DNA of 64,000 nt, from positions 1 to 64,000 of the forward strand of contig NZ_FYED01000022.1 in assembly GCF_900187565.1 (NCBI RefSeq). Direction: 5' to 3'. This stretch comes from Pseudomonas sp. Irchel 3A7 (GTDB lineage: Bacteria; Pseudomonadota; Gammaproteobacteria; Pseudomonadales; Pseudomonadaceae). A program made the translations under genes and the position numbers. This document shows positions 17,536 to 26,747 of this stretch, piece after piece (position 1 is the first letter of the stretch; each line of letters opens with the position of its first letter). The notes beneath the pieces were generated by a model, which was given only the letters and a program-made list of their open reading frames with translations, was not told the DNA's origin and made no database searches.

Positions 17536-20130
17536 ATGAACACAGAATTCCGTAAACCGCTGCCCGGCAGCCATCTGGATTACTACGACGTCCGCGCGGC
17601 GGTCGAGGCCATCCAGCCCGGCGCCTACGACACCCTGCCGTACACCTCCCGCGTGCTGGCGGAAAACCTTGTGCGTCGCTGCGACCCGGCCACGCTCACC
17701 GAATCCCTGAAGCAATTCATCGAACGCAAGCGCGACCTCGATTTCCCATGGTTCCCGGCCCGCGTGGTGTGCCACGACATCCTCGGCCAGACCGCACTGG
17801 TGGACCTCGCCGGCCTGCGTGACGCCATCGCCTTGCAAGGCGGTGACCCGGCGCAAGTGAACCCGGTGGTGCCGACGCAACTGATCGTCGACCACTCCCT
17901 GGCCGTCGAGCGTGGCGGCTTCGATCCCGAGGCGTTCGAGAAGAACCGCGCCATCGAAGACCGTCGCAACGAAGACCGTTTCCACTTCATCAACTGGACC
18001 AAGAAGGCGTTCAAGAACGTCGACGTGATCCCGCCGGGCAATGGCATCATGCACCAGATCAACCTGGAGAAAATGTCTCCGGTGATTCAAGTGCGCGACG
18101 GCGTTGCATTCCCCGACACCTGCGTCGGCACAGACAGCCACACCCCGCACGTCGATGCGCTGGGCGTAATCGCCATTGGCGTCGGTGGCCTGGAAGCCGA
18201 GAGCGTGATGCTGGGCCGCGCGTCGTGGATGCGTCTGCCGGAAAGCGTTGGTGTCGAACTGACGGGCAAGCTGCAGCCGGGCATCACCGCCACTGACATG
18301 GTGCTGGCGCTGACCGAATTCCTGCGCAAGCAAAAAGTGGTCGGTGCATGGCTGGAATTCTTCGGTGAAGGCGCATCGGCCCTGACCCTGGGCGACCGCG
18401 CCACCATTTCCAACATGGCCCCGGAGTACGGCGCCACGGCGGCGATGTTCTACATCGACCAGCAGACCATCGACTACCTCAAGCTGACCGGTCGTGAAGA
18501 CGAGCAGGTGCAGTTGGTCGAGAACTACGCCAAGCAGGTCGGCCTCTGGGCCGACAGCTTGAAGGGCGCGCAGTACGAGCGCGGCCTGACCTTCGACCTG
18601 TCTTCGGTGGTGCGCAACATGGCCGGCCCGAGCAACCCGCACGCCCGTGTGGCGGTTTCGGATCTGGCGGCCAAAGGCATCTCCGGCCAGTGGGAAGACG
18701 TACCCGGTCAAATGCCGGATGGCGCGGTGATCATCGCGGCCATCACCAGCTGCACCAACACCAGCAACCCGCGCAACGTGATCGCTGCCGGCCTGCTGGC
18801 GCGCAACGCCAACAAGCTCGGCCTGACCCGCAAGCCATGGGTCAAATCGTCTCTGGCGCCGGGTTCGAAAACCGTGGCCCTGTACCTGGACGAAGCCGGC
18901 CTGACCGATGAACTGGAGCAGCTCGGCTTCGGCGTCGTGGCCTTTGCCTGCACCACCTGCAACGGCATGTCCGGCGCGCTGGATCCGGTGATCCAGCAAG
19001 AGATCATCGACCGCGACCTGTACGCCACTGCCGTACTGTCCGGCAACCGCAACTTCGACGGCCGGATTCACCCGTACGCCAAGCAAGCGTTCCTCGCCTC
19101 GCCACCGCTGGTGGTCGCTTATGCCATCGCCGGCACCATCCGTTTCGACATCGAAAAAGACGTGCTGGGCGTGGTCGATGGCAAGGAAATCCGCCTGAAA
19201 GACATCTGGCCAAGCGACGAAGAAATCGACGCCGTGGTGAAAGCGTCGGTCAAACCGGAGCAGTTCCGTCAGGTCTATATCCCGATGTTCGCCATTCACG
19301 AAGACACCGGCCCGAAAGTCGCGCCGCTGTACGACTGGCGCGAGATGAGCACTTACATTCGCCGTCCGCCGTACTGGGAAGGTGCGCTGGCCGGGGCACG
19401 TCCGCTCAAGGGCATGCGCCCGCTGGCGGTGTTGCCGGACAACATCACCACCGATCACCTCTCGCCGTCCAACGCCATCATGCTGGACAGCGCCGCCGGC
19501 GAGTACCTGGCGAAAATGGGCTTGCCGGAAGAGGACTTCAACTCCTACGCGACTCACCGGGGTGACCACCTCACCGCACAACGCGCGACCTTTGCCAACC
19601 CGAAACTGTTCAACGAAATGGTCCAGGAAAACGGCAAGGTCAAGCAGGGTTCGCTGGCGCGCGTGGAGCCGGAAGGCCAGGTCATGCGCATGTGGGAAGC
19701 CATCGAAACCTACATGGACCGCAAGCAGCCGCTGATCATCATCGCCGGCGCCGACTACGGTCAGGGTTCGTCCCGCGACTGGGCGGCCAAGGGCGTGCGA
19801 CTGGCGGGTGTGGAAGCGATTGCCGCTGAAGGTTTCGAGCGCATTCACCGCACCAACCTGGTGGGCATGGGCGTGTTGCCGCTGGAGTTCAAGCCGGGTA
19901 CCAACCGCCACACCCTGGCCATCGACGGCAGCGAAACCTACGACGTGATCGGCGATCGCACGCCGCGCGCCGAGCTGACGCTGGTGATCCATCGCAAGAA
20001 CGGCGAGCGTATCGAGGTGCCGGTGACTTGCCGCCTCGACACCGCCGAAGAAGTGTCGATCTACGAGGCGGGCGGCGTGTTGCAACGCTTCGCCCAGGAC
20101 TTCCTCGAAGAGTCGGCGGTTGCCGTCTAA
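17536..20130 (+). CDS. acnD: Fe/S-dependent 2-methylcitrate dehydratase AcnD
   Basis: 864 aa aconitase-like enzyme. With PrpF it turns 2-methylcitrate into 2-methyl-cis-aconitate through the trans isomer. Cluster ligands are visible in TSCTNTSNPRN (one Cys) and CTTCNGMSG (two Cys). Substrate-binding blocks include DSHTPHVDALG and the C-terminal swivel motif GQGSSRDWAAKG. Placement between prpC and prpF identifies it as AcnD rather than AcnA. No strong ribosome-binding site precedes ATG 17536. Very long antisense open frames here are GC-bias artefacts. Confidence 0.97.
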   Translation: MNTEFRKPLPGSHLDYYDVRAAVEAIQPGAYDTLPYTSRVLAENLVRRCDPATLTESLKQFIERKRDLDFPWFPARVVCHDILGQTALVDLAGLRDAIALQGGDPAQVNPVVPTQLIVDHSLAVERGGFDPEAFEKNRAIEDRRNEDRFHFINWTKKAFKNVDVIPPGNGIMHQINLEKMSPVIQVRDGVAFPDTCVGTDSHTPHVDALGVIAIGVGGLEAESVMLGRASWMRLPESVGVELTGKLQPGITATDMVLALTEFLRKQKVVGAWLEFFGEGASALTLGDRATISNMAPEYGATAAMFYIDQQTIDYLKLTGREDEQVQLVENYAKQVGLWADSLKGAQYERGLTFDLSSVVRNMAGPSNPHARVAVSDLAAKGISGQWEDVPGQMPDGAVIIAAITSCTNTSNPRNVIAAGLLARNANKLGLTRKPWVKSSLAPGSKTVALYLDEAGLTDELEQLGFGVVAFACTTCNGMSGALDPVIQQEIIDRDLYATAVLSGNRNFDGRIHPYAKQAFLASPPLVVAYAIAGTIRFDIEKDVLGVVDGKEIRLKDIWPSDEEIDAVVKASVKPEQFRQVYIPMFAIHEDTGPKVAPLYDWREMSTYIRRPPYWEGALAGARPLKGMRPLAVLPDNITTDHLSPSNAIMLDSAAGEYLAKMGLPEEDFNSYATHRGDHLTAQRATFANPKLFNEMVQENGKVKQGSLARVEPEGQVMRMWEAIETYMDRKQPLIIIAGADYGQGSSRDWAAKGVRLAGVEAIAAEGFERIHRTNLVGMGVLPLEFKPGTNRHTLAIDGSETYDVIGDRTPRAELTLVIHRKNGERIEVPVTCRLDTAEEVSIYEAGGVLQRFAQDFLEESAVAV

Positions 20131-20187
20131 CACTGGCTGTACGGGCACGGGACTTTGGGTCCCGTGTCTGTTTTTGAAGGAGCACTC

Positions 20188-21390
20188 ATGTCTCACGCAG
20201 CTCATTTTGCCAAGCAGATCAAGATTCCCGCCACCTATATGCGCGGCGGCACCAGTAAAGGCGTGTTCTTCAGCCTCAAGGACCTGCCCGAGGCGGCACA
20301 GGTTCCAGGCCCGGCCCGCGATGCGTTGTTGTTGCGCGTCATTGGCAGCCCAGACCCCTACGACAAGCAAATCGACGGCATGGGCGGCGCGACCTCCAGC
20401 ACCAGCAAAACCGTGATCCTGTCGAAAAGCACCAAGGCCGATCACGACGTCGATTACCTGTTCGGTCAGGTGTCCATCGACAAGCCTTTCGTCGACTGGA
20501 GCGGTAACTGCGGCAACCTCTCGGCGGCGGTCGGTTCGTTCGCCGTCAGCAATGGCCTGGTGGATGCCAGTCGCATTCCGCAAAACGGCGTTGCCGTGGT
20601 CCGTGTATGGCAGGCCAATATCGGCAAGACCATCATCGCCCACGTGCCGATCACCAACGGTGAAGTGCAGGAAACCGGCGACTTCGAGCTCGACGGTGTG
20701 ACCTTCCCGGCTGCCGAAGTACAACTCGAATTCCTCGACCCGGCAGCGGAAGAAGAGGGTGGCGGTGGTTCGATGTTCCCCACCGGCAACCTGATCGATG
20801 AGCTGGAAGTGCCGGGCGTCGGCACGCTCAAAGTCACCATGATCAACGCCGGCATCCCAACCATTTTCGTCAATGCCCAAGACATCGGTTACACCGGCAC
20901 CGAATTGCAGGGCGCGATCAACGGCGACCCGAAAGCGTTGTTGATGTTCGAAACCATCCGCGCTTACGGCGCACTGCGCATGGGCCTGATTTCGAACATT
21001 GACGAAGCGGCCAAGCGGCAGCACACGCCGAAGGTGGCGTTTGTCGCCAAGCCTGCGGACTACGTGGCGTCCAGCGGCAAGGCGATTGCCGCCGGTGATG
21101 TCGACCTGCTGGTACGCGCGTTGTCCATGGGCAAGCTGCACCACGCGATGATGGGCACCGCAGCGGTGGCGATCGGTACGGCGGGGGCGATTTCCGGTAC
21201 TTTGGTCAACCTCGCGGCGGGCGGTGTCGAACGCAATGCCGTGCGTTTCGGTCACCCGTCGGGCACCTTGCGCGTCGGCGCCGAAGCCAGCCAGGTCGAC
21301 GGCGAATGGACCGTGAACAAAGCCATCATGAGCCGCAGTGCGCGGGTGTTGATGGAAGGCTACGTCCGCGTGCCGGGTGATTCTTTCTGA
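20188..21390 (+). CDS. prpF: 2-methylaconitate cis-trans isomerase
   Basis: 400 aa. PrpF isomerises the AcnD product so the next hydration can occur. The family's opening YMRGGTSKGVFF (with the key Lys) and GGATSSTSKTVI are present, as is the DWSGNCGNLSAAVGSFA block. The fold is diaminopimelate-epimerase-like. Start ATG 20188 has GAAGGAG eight bases upstream; the in-frame start at 20155 lacks one. It sits 57 bp after acnD, and a REP pair follows before prpD. Confidence 0.96.
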   Translation: MSHAAHFAKQIKIPATYMRGGTSKGVFFSLKDLPEAAQVPGPARDALLLRVIGSPDPYDKQIDGMGGATSSTSKTVILSKSTKADHDVDYLFGQVSIDKPFVDWSGNCGNLSAAVGSFAVSNGLVDASRIPQNGVAVVRVWQANIGKTIIAHVPITNGEVQETGDFELDGVTFPAAEVQLEFLDPAAEEEGGGGSMFPTGNLIDELEVPGVGTLKVTMINAGIPTIFVNAQDIGYTGTELQGAINGDPKALLMFETIRAYGALRMGLISNIDEAAKRQHTPKVAFVAKPADYVASSGKAIAAGDVDLLVRALSMGKLHHAMMGTAAVAIGTAGAISGTLVNLAAGGVERNAVRFGHPSGTLRVGAEASQVDGEWTVNKAIMSRSARVLMEGYVRVPGDSF

Positions 21391-21405
21391 TCGAGTACTG
21401 AACCC

Positions 21406-21497
21406 TTGTGGGAGCGAGCCTGCTCGCGAAGACGGGGTGACATTCAACATGGATGTCGACTGATACGCCGCTTTCGCGAGCAGGCTCGCTCCCACAA
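21406..21497. repeat. REP pair, GTGGGAGCGAGCC family
   Basis: Inverted TTGTGGGAGCGAGCCTGCTC arms between prpF and prpD, the third REP in the prp operon. Confidence 0.9.
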
Positions 21498-21589
21498 CTG
21501 ATCGCATTTCAAAATAAGAAAGTAATCATCCGCTGAGATTGCCTTGAACCGAGGTCCCATCAACGAACCACTTACAGAGTGAATCGAAC

Positions 21590-23074
21590 ATGAGCGCCAA
21601 CGTTGACCTGAACAATCGTCCGGACTATGACCAGGTCCTGCAGGACATTGCCGATTACGTCCTCAACTTCAAGATCGAATCCACAGAAGCCCTGGACACC
21701 GCCCGCAACTGCCTGATGGATACCCTGGGGTGTGGTCTGCTGGCGCTGCGCTTTCCCGAATGCACCAAGCACCTGGGACCAGTGGTCGAAGGCACTGTCG
21801 TGCCGTTCGGCGCGCGGGTTCCCGGCACCAGTTATCGTCTGGACCCGGTTAAAGCCGCGTGGGACATCGGCTGTATTGTGCGCTGGCTCGACTACAACGA
21901 CACCTGGCTCGCCGCCGAGTGGGGGCACCCCTCGGATAACCTGGGCGGCATTCTCGCGGTGGCCGACCACCTGTCACAAAAACGCCTGGCCAATGGCGAT
22001 GCACCGCTGACCCTGCGCGTTGTGCTCGAAGCCATGATCATGGCCCATGAAATTCAAGGCGTGATCGCTCTGGAAAACTCGTTCAATCGTGTCGGCCTCG
22101 ATCACGTCATTCTGGTGAAAGTCGCCTCCACCGCGGTCACTGCCAAACTGATGGGGGCCAACCGCGAGCAACTGTTGTCGGCGTTGTCCCACGCCTTTGC
22201 CGATGGCCAGGCGTTGCGCACCTATCGTCATGCGCCGAATGCCGGGTCGCGCAAATCCTGGGCGGCCGGTGATGCCTCAAGCCGTGGGGTGCGTCTGGCA
22301 GACATCGCGATGCGGGGCGAGATGGGTATTCCCGGTGTCTTGAGCGCCAGGCAGTGGGGCTTCTACGACGTATTGTTCAGCCACACCAATAACGATCTGG
22401 CGCTCAAGGCCGACGACAAGCGCGCCTTCAGTTTCTCCCGCCCGTACGGCAGCTATGTGATGGAAAACGTGCTGTTCAAGATCAGTTTTCCCGCCGAGTT
22501 CCACGCGCAAACCGCCTGCGAAGCGGCGGTGACCCTGCACCCGCAAGTCCGCAACCGGCTGCACGAAATCGACAAAATCGTCATCACCACCCACGAATCG
22601 GCGATCCGCATCATTTCCAAGGTCGGCCCGCTGGCCAATGCCGCCGACCGCGATCACTGCATCCAGTACATGACCGCGGTGCCGCTGGCCTTCGGCAATC
22701 TGGTGGCCGAATACTACGAAGATGACTTCCACAGGGCGCATCCGATCATCGATGTGCTGCGCGACAAAATGGTCATCGTCGAGGACCCGCGTTACACCCG
22801 CGAGTACCTGGAAGCGGACAAACGCTCCATTGCCAATGCGGTGCAGGTGTTTTTCAAGGACGGTTCCAGCACCGAGAACGTGGTGGTTGAGTACCCGATT
22901 GGTCACCGTCGGCGCCGTACGGATGGTATTCCGTTGCTGGAGGACAAGTTCAAGGCAAACCTGGCGACGCGCTTCACGGCACAGCGATGCGAGGAGATAT
23001 TTACCCTGTGCAAGGATCAGGCGCGGCTTGAGGCAACGCCGGTGAATCGGTTTGTGGATTTGTTTGTTATCTGA
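21590..23074 (+). CDS. prpD: 2-methylcitrate dehydratase
   Basis: 494 aa MmgE/PrpD-family enzyme, cofactor-free, cytosolic. Blocks typical of the family are RNCLMDTLGCGLLAL, DYNDTWLAAEWGHPSDN and ASSRGVRLADIAMRGE. The organism therefore carries both dehydration routes, AcnD/PrpF and PrpD, in one operon. PrpD here probably contributes methylaconitate hydration or a backup role. It is separated from prpF by a REP and 200 bp, so it may also have its own promoter. The ribosome-binding site before ATG 21590 is weak. Confidence 0.95.
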   Translation: MSANVDLNNRPDYDQVLQDIADYVLNFKIESTEALDTARNCLMDTLGCGLLALRFPECTKHLGPVVEGTVVPFGARVPGTSYRLDPVKAAWDIGCIVRWLDYNDTWLAAEWGHPSDNLGGILAVADHLSQKRLANGDAPLTLRVVLEAMIMAHEIQGVIALENSFNRVGLDHVILVKVASTAVTAKLMGANREQLLSALSHAFADGQALRTYRHAPNAGSRKSWAAGDASSRGVRLADIAMRGEMGIPGVLSARQWGFYDVLFSHTNNDLALKADDKRAFSFSRPYGSYVMENVLFKISFPAEFHAQTACEAAVTLHPQVRNRLHEIDKIVITTHESAIRIISKVGPLANAADRDHCIQYMTAVPLAFGNLVAEYYEDDFHRAHPIIDVLRDKMVIVEDPRYTREYLEADKRSIANAVQVFFKDGSSTENVVVEYPIGHRRRRTDGIPLLEDKFKANLATRFTAQRCEEIFTLCKDQARLEATPVNRFVDLFVI

Positions 23075-23092
23075 AAGACCGCGTTATCGTTC

Positions 23093-23157
23093 TTCGCGAG
23101 CAGGCTCGCTCCCACATTTGACCGCCTTCCAATGTGGGAGCGAGCCTGCTCGCGAAG
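23093..23157. repeat. REP pair, GTGGGAGCGAGCC family, short spacer
   Basis: Two arms face each other (CGAGCAGGCTCGCTCCCACA then TGTGGGAGCGAGCCTGCTCG) with only about 14 bp between them. It lies between convergent prpD and ppsR and could act as a bidirectional terminator. Confidence 0.88.
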
Positions 23158-23180
23158 GCGGTGTGTCAGGCGCTACAAAT

Positions 23181-23999
23181 CTATTTGAACCGCCGCTCCA
23201 CACCTTTCTCCACCAAAATCTTCGCGGAGATTTCTTCAACGGAAAAATGCGTGGAGTTGATGTTCGGAATGTTCTCGCGGCGGAACAGGTTTTCCACCTC
23301 GCGCACTTCGAACTCGCACTGGGCGTAGCTCGAATAGCGGCTGTTGGGCTTGCGCTCGTTGCGGATCGCGGTGAGTCGGTCCGGGTCGATGGTCAGGCCG
23401 AACAGCTTGTGCTGGTGGGCACGCAGGGCGCTTGGCAGTTGCAGGCGTTCCATGTCGTCTTCGGTCAGCGGGTAGTTGGCCGCGCGGATGCCGAATTGCA
23501 TGGCCATGTACAGACAGGTCGGGGTTTTGCCGCAGCGCGACACGCCCACCAGGATCAGGTCGGCCTTGTCGTAATAGTGCGTGCGGGCGCCGTCGTCGTT
23601 GTCGAGGGCGAAATTCACCGCCTCGATGCGCTCCATGTAATTGGTGTTGGCACCGATGGAGTGGGACTTGCCGACGGTGTAGGAAGAATGCTCGGTCAGT
23701 TCCTGTTCAAGGGGCGCCAGGAAGGTCGAGAAAATGTCGATCATGAAACCATTGGAAGTCGCGAGGATCTCACGAATATCCTGATTGACGATGGTATCGA
23801 AGATGATCGGGCGAAAGCCGTCGTTTTCGGCGGCTTTGTTGATTTGTTGTACCATGGCCCGCGCTTTGTCCACGTTGTCGATGTACGGCCGCGTGACTTT
23901 GCTGAAGGTAATGTTTTCGAACTGCGCCAGGAGGCTTTGACCCAGGGTTTCGGCAGTAATGCCGGTGCCATCGGAGATAAAGAAAGCAGATCGTTTCAT
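23181..23999 (-). CDS. ppsR: PEP synthase regulatory protein (bifunctional kinase/pyrophosphorylase)
   Basis: 272 aa DUF299 protein. It inactivates PEP synthase by ADP-dependent phosphorylation of a Thr and restores it by Pi-dependent dephosphorylation. The start MKRSAFFISDGTGITAETLG and the P-loop VGVSRCGKTPT are both diagnostic. ATG 23999 was preferred to 24065, which adds 22 residues unlike the family. It is divergent from its target ppsA, 174 bp apart. Confidence 0.95.
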   Translation of the reverse strand: MKRSAFFISDGTGITAETLGQSLLAQFENITFSKVTRPYIDNVDKARAMVQQINKAAENDGFRPIIFDTIVNQDIREILATSNGFMIDIFSTFLAPLEQELTEHSSYTVGKSHSIGANTNYMERIEAVNFALDNDDGARTHYYDKADLILVGVSRCGKTPTCLYMAMQFGIRAANYPLTEDDMERLQLPSALRAHQHKLFGLTIDPDRLTAIRNERKPNSRYSSYAQCEFEVREVENLFRRENIPNINSTHFSVEEISAKILVEKGVERRFK

Positions 24000-24173
24000 T
24001 TGCACCTTGGGCCTTAAGCTAATGATCATTCTTGGATATGATAGGCGCGATTTGTCGGCCGCCATTGGCCCGCATTCTCACTTATTTTCCAGGTCCAGGC
24101 CATACAGCCGGCAAACGCTCCCCCGAGCAACCGGCTTCTGAGCTTTTCCAACACAGTTAGTGGAGAGATCACC

Positions 24174-26549
24174 TTGGTAGAGTACGTAGTTTCCCTCGAT
24201 AAGCTCGGCAAACACGATGTTGAGCATGTGGGGGGCAAGAACGCATCCCTGGGCGAGATGATCAGCAACCTGGCAGGTGCCGGTGTATCGGTGCCCGGTG
24301 GCTTCGCCACGACCGCTCAGGCTTATCGTGATTTCCTGGAACTGAGCGGCTTGAATCAGCAGATTCACGATGCCCTCGATGCCCTGGACGTCGACGACGT
24401 GAATGCACTGGCCAAGACCGGTGCCCAGATCCGTCAATGGATCATGGAAGCCGAGTTCCCTGAAAAACTGAACACCGAAATCCGCACCGCATTCGCCGCG
24501 CTGTCCGCCGGCAACCCTGACGTGGCCGTGGCCGTGCGTTCTTCCGCGACTGCCGAAGACTTGCCAGACGCCTCTTTCGCCGGTCAGCAGGAAACCTTCC
24601 TGAACATCCGTGGTGTCGAAAACGTCATTCGCGCCGCCAAAGAGGTGTTCGCCTCCCTTTTCAACGATCGCGCGATTTCCTACCGCGTGCACCAGGGCTT
24701 CGACCACAAGTTGGTAGCCCTGTCGGCCGGCGTACAGCGCATGGTCCGTTCCGAAACCGGCACCGCCGGCGTGATGTTCACCCTCGATACCGAATCGGGC
24801 TTCCGTGACGTGGTGTTCATCACCGGCGCCTACGGCCTGGGTGAAACCGTCGTACAAGGCGCGGTCAACCCGGATGAGTTCTACGTCCACAAAGGCACGC
24901 TGGCCGCCGGTCGCCCGGCGATCCTGCGCCGCAACCTGGGCAGCAAGGCCATCAAGATGATCTACGGCGACGAGGCCAAGGCCGGACGTTCGGTCAAGAC
25001 CGTCGATGTCGACAAGACCGATCGCGCGCGTTTCTGCCTGACCGACGCCGAAGTCAGCGAGCTGGCCAAGCAGGCGATGATCATCGAGAAGCACTACCAG
25101 TGCCCGATGGACATCGAATGGGCCAAGGACGGTGACGACGGCAAGCTGTACATCGTGCAGGCCCGTCCGGAAACCGTGAAGAGCCGCACCCAGGCCAACG
25201 TCATGGAACGCTACCTGTTGAAGGAAACCGGCACCGTGCTGGTGGAAGGCCGTGCCATCGGCCAGCGCATCGGCGCCGGCAAGGTGCGCATCATCAAGGA
25301 CGTGTCCGAGATGGACAAGGTCCAGCCAGGCGACGTTCTGGTCTCCGACATGACCGACCCGGACTGGGAACCGGTCATGAAACGCGCCAGCGCCATCGTC
25401 ACCAACCGTGGCGGCCGTACCTGCCACGCAGCGATCATCGCCCGTGAGCTGGGTATCCCGGCCGTGGTCGGTTGCGGCAACGCCACCCAGCTGTTGAAAG
25501 ACGGCCAGGGCGTGACCGTTTCCTGCGCTGAAGGCGACACCGGTTTCATCTTCGAAGGCGAACTGGGCTTCGACATCAAGAAGAACTCCGTGGACGCCAT
25601 GCCGGAGCTGCCGTTCAAGATCATGATGAACGTCGGCAACCCGGACCGCGCCTTTGATTTCGCGCAGTTGCCGAACGCTGGTGTGGGCCTGGCCCGCCTG
25701 GAGTTCATCATCAACCGCATGATCGGCGTGCACCCCAAGGCGCTGCTGAACTACGACGGCCTGCCGCAGGACATCAAGGAAAGCGTCGACAAGCGCATCG
25801 CCGGCTACAACGATCCGGTCGGCTTCTATGTCGATAAACTGGTCGAAGGCATCAGCACCCTGGCCGCCGCGTTCTGGCCGAAAAAGGTCATCGTGCGCCT
25901 GTCGGACTTCAAGTCCAACGAATACGCCAACCTGATCGGCGGCAAGCTCTACGAGCCGGAAGAAGAGAACCCGATGCTGGGCTTCCGTGGCGCTTCGCGT
26001 TACATCAGCGAATCGTTCCGCGACTGCTTCGAACTCGAATGCCGTGCCCTCAAGCGCGTGCGCAACGAGATGGGCCTGACCAACGTTGAAATCATGGTGC
26101 CGTTCGTTCGCACCCTGGGTGAAGCGAGCCAAGTGGTGGATCTGCTGGCCGAAAACGGCCTGGCCCGTGGCGACAACGGTCTGCGCGTCATCATGATGTG
26201 TGAACTGCCGTCCAACGCGATCCTGGCTGAAGAGTTCCTCGAATTCTTCGATGGTTTCTCCATCGGCTCCAACGACCTGACCCAGCTGACCCTGGGCCTG
26301 GACCGTGACTCCGGGATCATCGCGCACCTGTTCGATGAGCGTAACCCGGCGGTCAAGAAGCTGTTGGCCAACGCCATTGCCGCGTGCAACAAGGCCGGCA
26401 AGTACATCGGCATTTGCGGTCAGGGTCCTTCGGACCACCCGGACCTGGCCAAGTGGCTGATGGAACAAGGCATCGAAAGCGTTTCGTTGAACCCCGATTC
26501 CGTACTGGAAACCTGGTTCTTCCTGGCTGAGGGTCAGGCTTCGGCTTGA
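24174..26549 (+). CDS. ppsA: Phosphoenolpyruvate synthase
   Basis: 791 aa. It makes PEP, AMP and Pi from pyruvate and ATP for gluconeogenesis. Domain order is the N-terminal ATP-binding domain (to about 340, with SSATAEDLPDASFAGQQET), the swivelling phosphohistidine domain (H418 in GGRTCHAAI), and the C-terminal PEP/pyruvate barrel (about 480-790, ending in GICGQGPSDHPD). The start codon is TTG 24174 with GGAGA about six bases upstream; the protein begins (M)VEYVVSLDK. Fits with the adjacent prp operon, which delivers pyruvate from propionate. Confidence 0.97.
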   Translation: MVEYVVSLDKLGKHDVEHVGGKNASLGEMISNLAGAGVSVPGGFATTAQAYRDFLELSGLNQQIHDALDALDVDDVNALAKTGAQIRQWIMEAEFPEKLNTEIRTAFAALSAGNPDVAVAVRSSATAEDLPDASFAGQQETFLNIRGVENVIRAAKEVFASLFNDRAISYRVHQGFDHKLVALSAGVQRMVRSETGTAGVMFTLDTESGFRDVVFITGAYGLGETVVQGAVNPDEFYVHKGTLAAGRPAILRRNLGSKAIKMIYGDEAKAGRSVKTVDVDKTDRARFCLTDAEVSELAKQAMIIEKHYQCPMDIEWAKDGDDGKLYIVQARPETVKSRTQANVMERYLLKETGTVLVEGRAIGQRIGAGKVRIIKDVSEMDKVQPGDVLVSDMTDPDWEPVMKRASAIVTNRGGRTCHAAIIARELGIPAVVGCGNATQLLKDGQGVTVSCAEGDTGFIFEGELGFDIKKNSVDAMPELPFKIMMNVGNPDRAFDFAQLPNAGVGLARLEFIINRMIGVHPKALLNYDGLPQDIKESVDKRIAGYNDPVGFYVDKLVEGISTLAAAFWPKKVIVRLSDFKSNEYANLIGGKLYEPEEENPMLGFRGASRYISESFRDCFELECRALKRVRNEMGLTNVEIMVPFVRTLGEASQVVDLLAENGLARGDNGLRVIMMCELPSNAILAEEFLEFFDGFSIGSNDLTQLTLGLDRDSGIIAHLFDERNPAVKKLLANAIAACNKAGKYIGICGQGPSDHPDLAKWLMEQGIESVSLNPDSVLETWFFLAEGQASA

Positions 26550-26572
26550 TCGTGTGTGAACGGCCCGTCTTG

Positions 26573-26674
26573 CTGTAGGAGCGAGCTCGCTCGCGATGGA
26601 CGTCAACGATGACGCGTTTATCCTGGATGAACGTGGTGTTCTGAAGTTCTTCGCGAGCAAGCTCGCTCCTACAG
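26573..26674. repeat. REP pair, GTAGGAGCGAGCTCGCTCGCG family
   Basis: Inverted CTGTAGGAGCGAGCTCGCTC arms just after ppsA. Confidence 0.9.
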
Positions 26675-26703
26675 GGTGGGGCGGTTCGTTTCAAGATTGA
26701 AGT

Positions 26704-26736
26704 AGGGCGGGCTCCTCTGGATGCCGCCCTTTTTTG
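26704..26736 (+). terminator. Intrinsic terminator after ppsA
   Basis: AGGGCGG (26704-26710) pairs with CCGCCCT (26724-26730), followed by six T. It also rules out the ATG at 26721 as a start, because that codon lies in the loop and stem. Confidence 0.75.
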
Positions 26737-26747
26737 TGCAAGAGACT

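Noticed and set aside
17362..21507. A minus-strand frame open for about 1380 codons antisense to acnD and prpF
   Set aside because: GC-rich codon bias keeps the antisense frame open. It has no family motifs, while the plus strand encodes clear AcnD and PrpF.
24078..26660. 860-codon minus frame antisense to ppsA
   Set aside because: It shadows a strongly conserved gene and begins inside a REP element.
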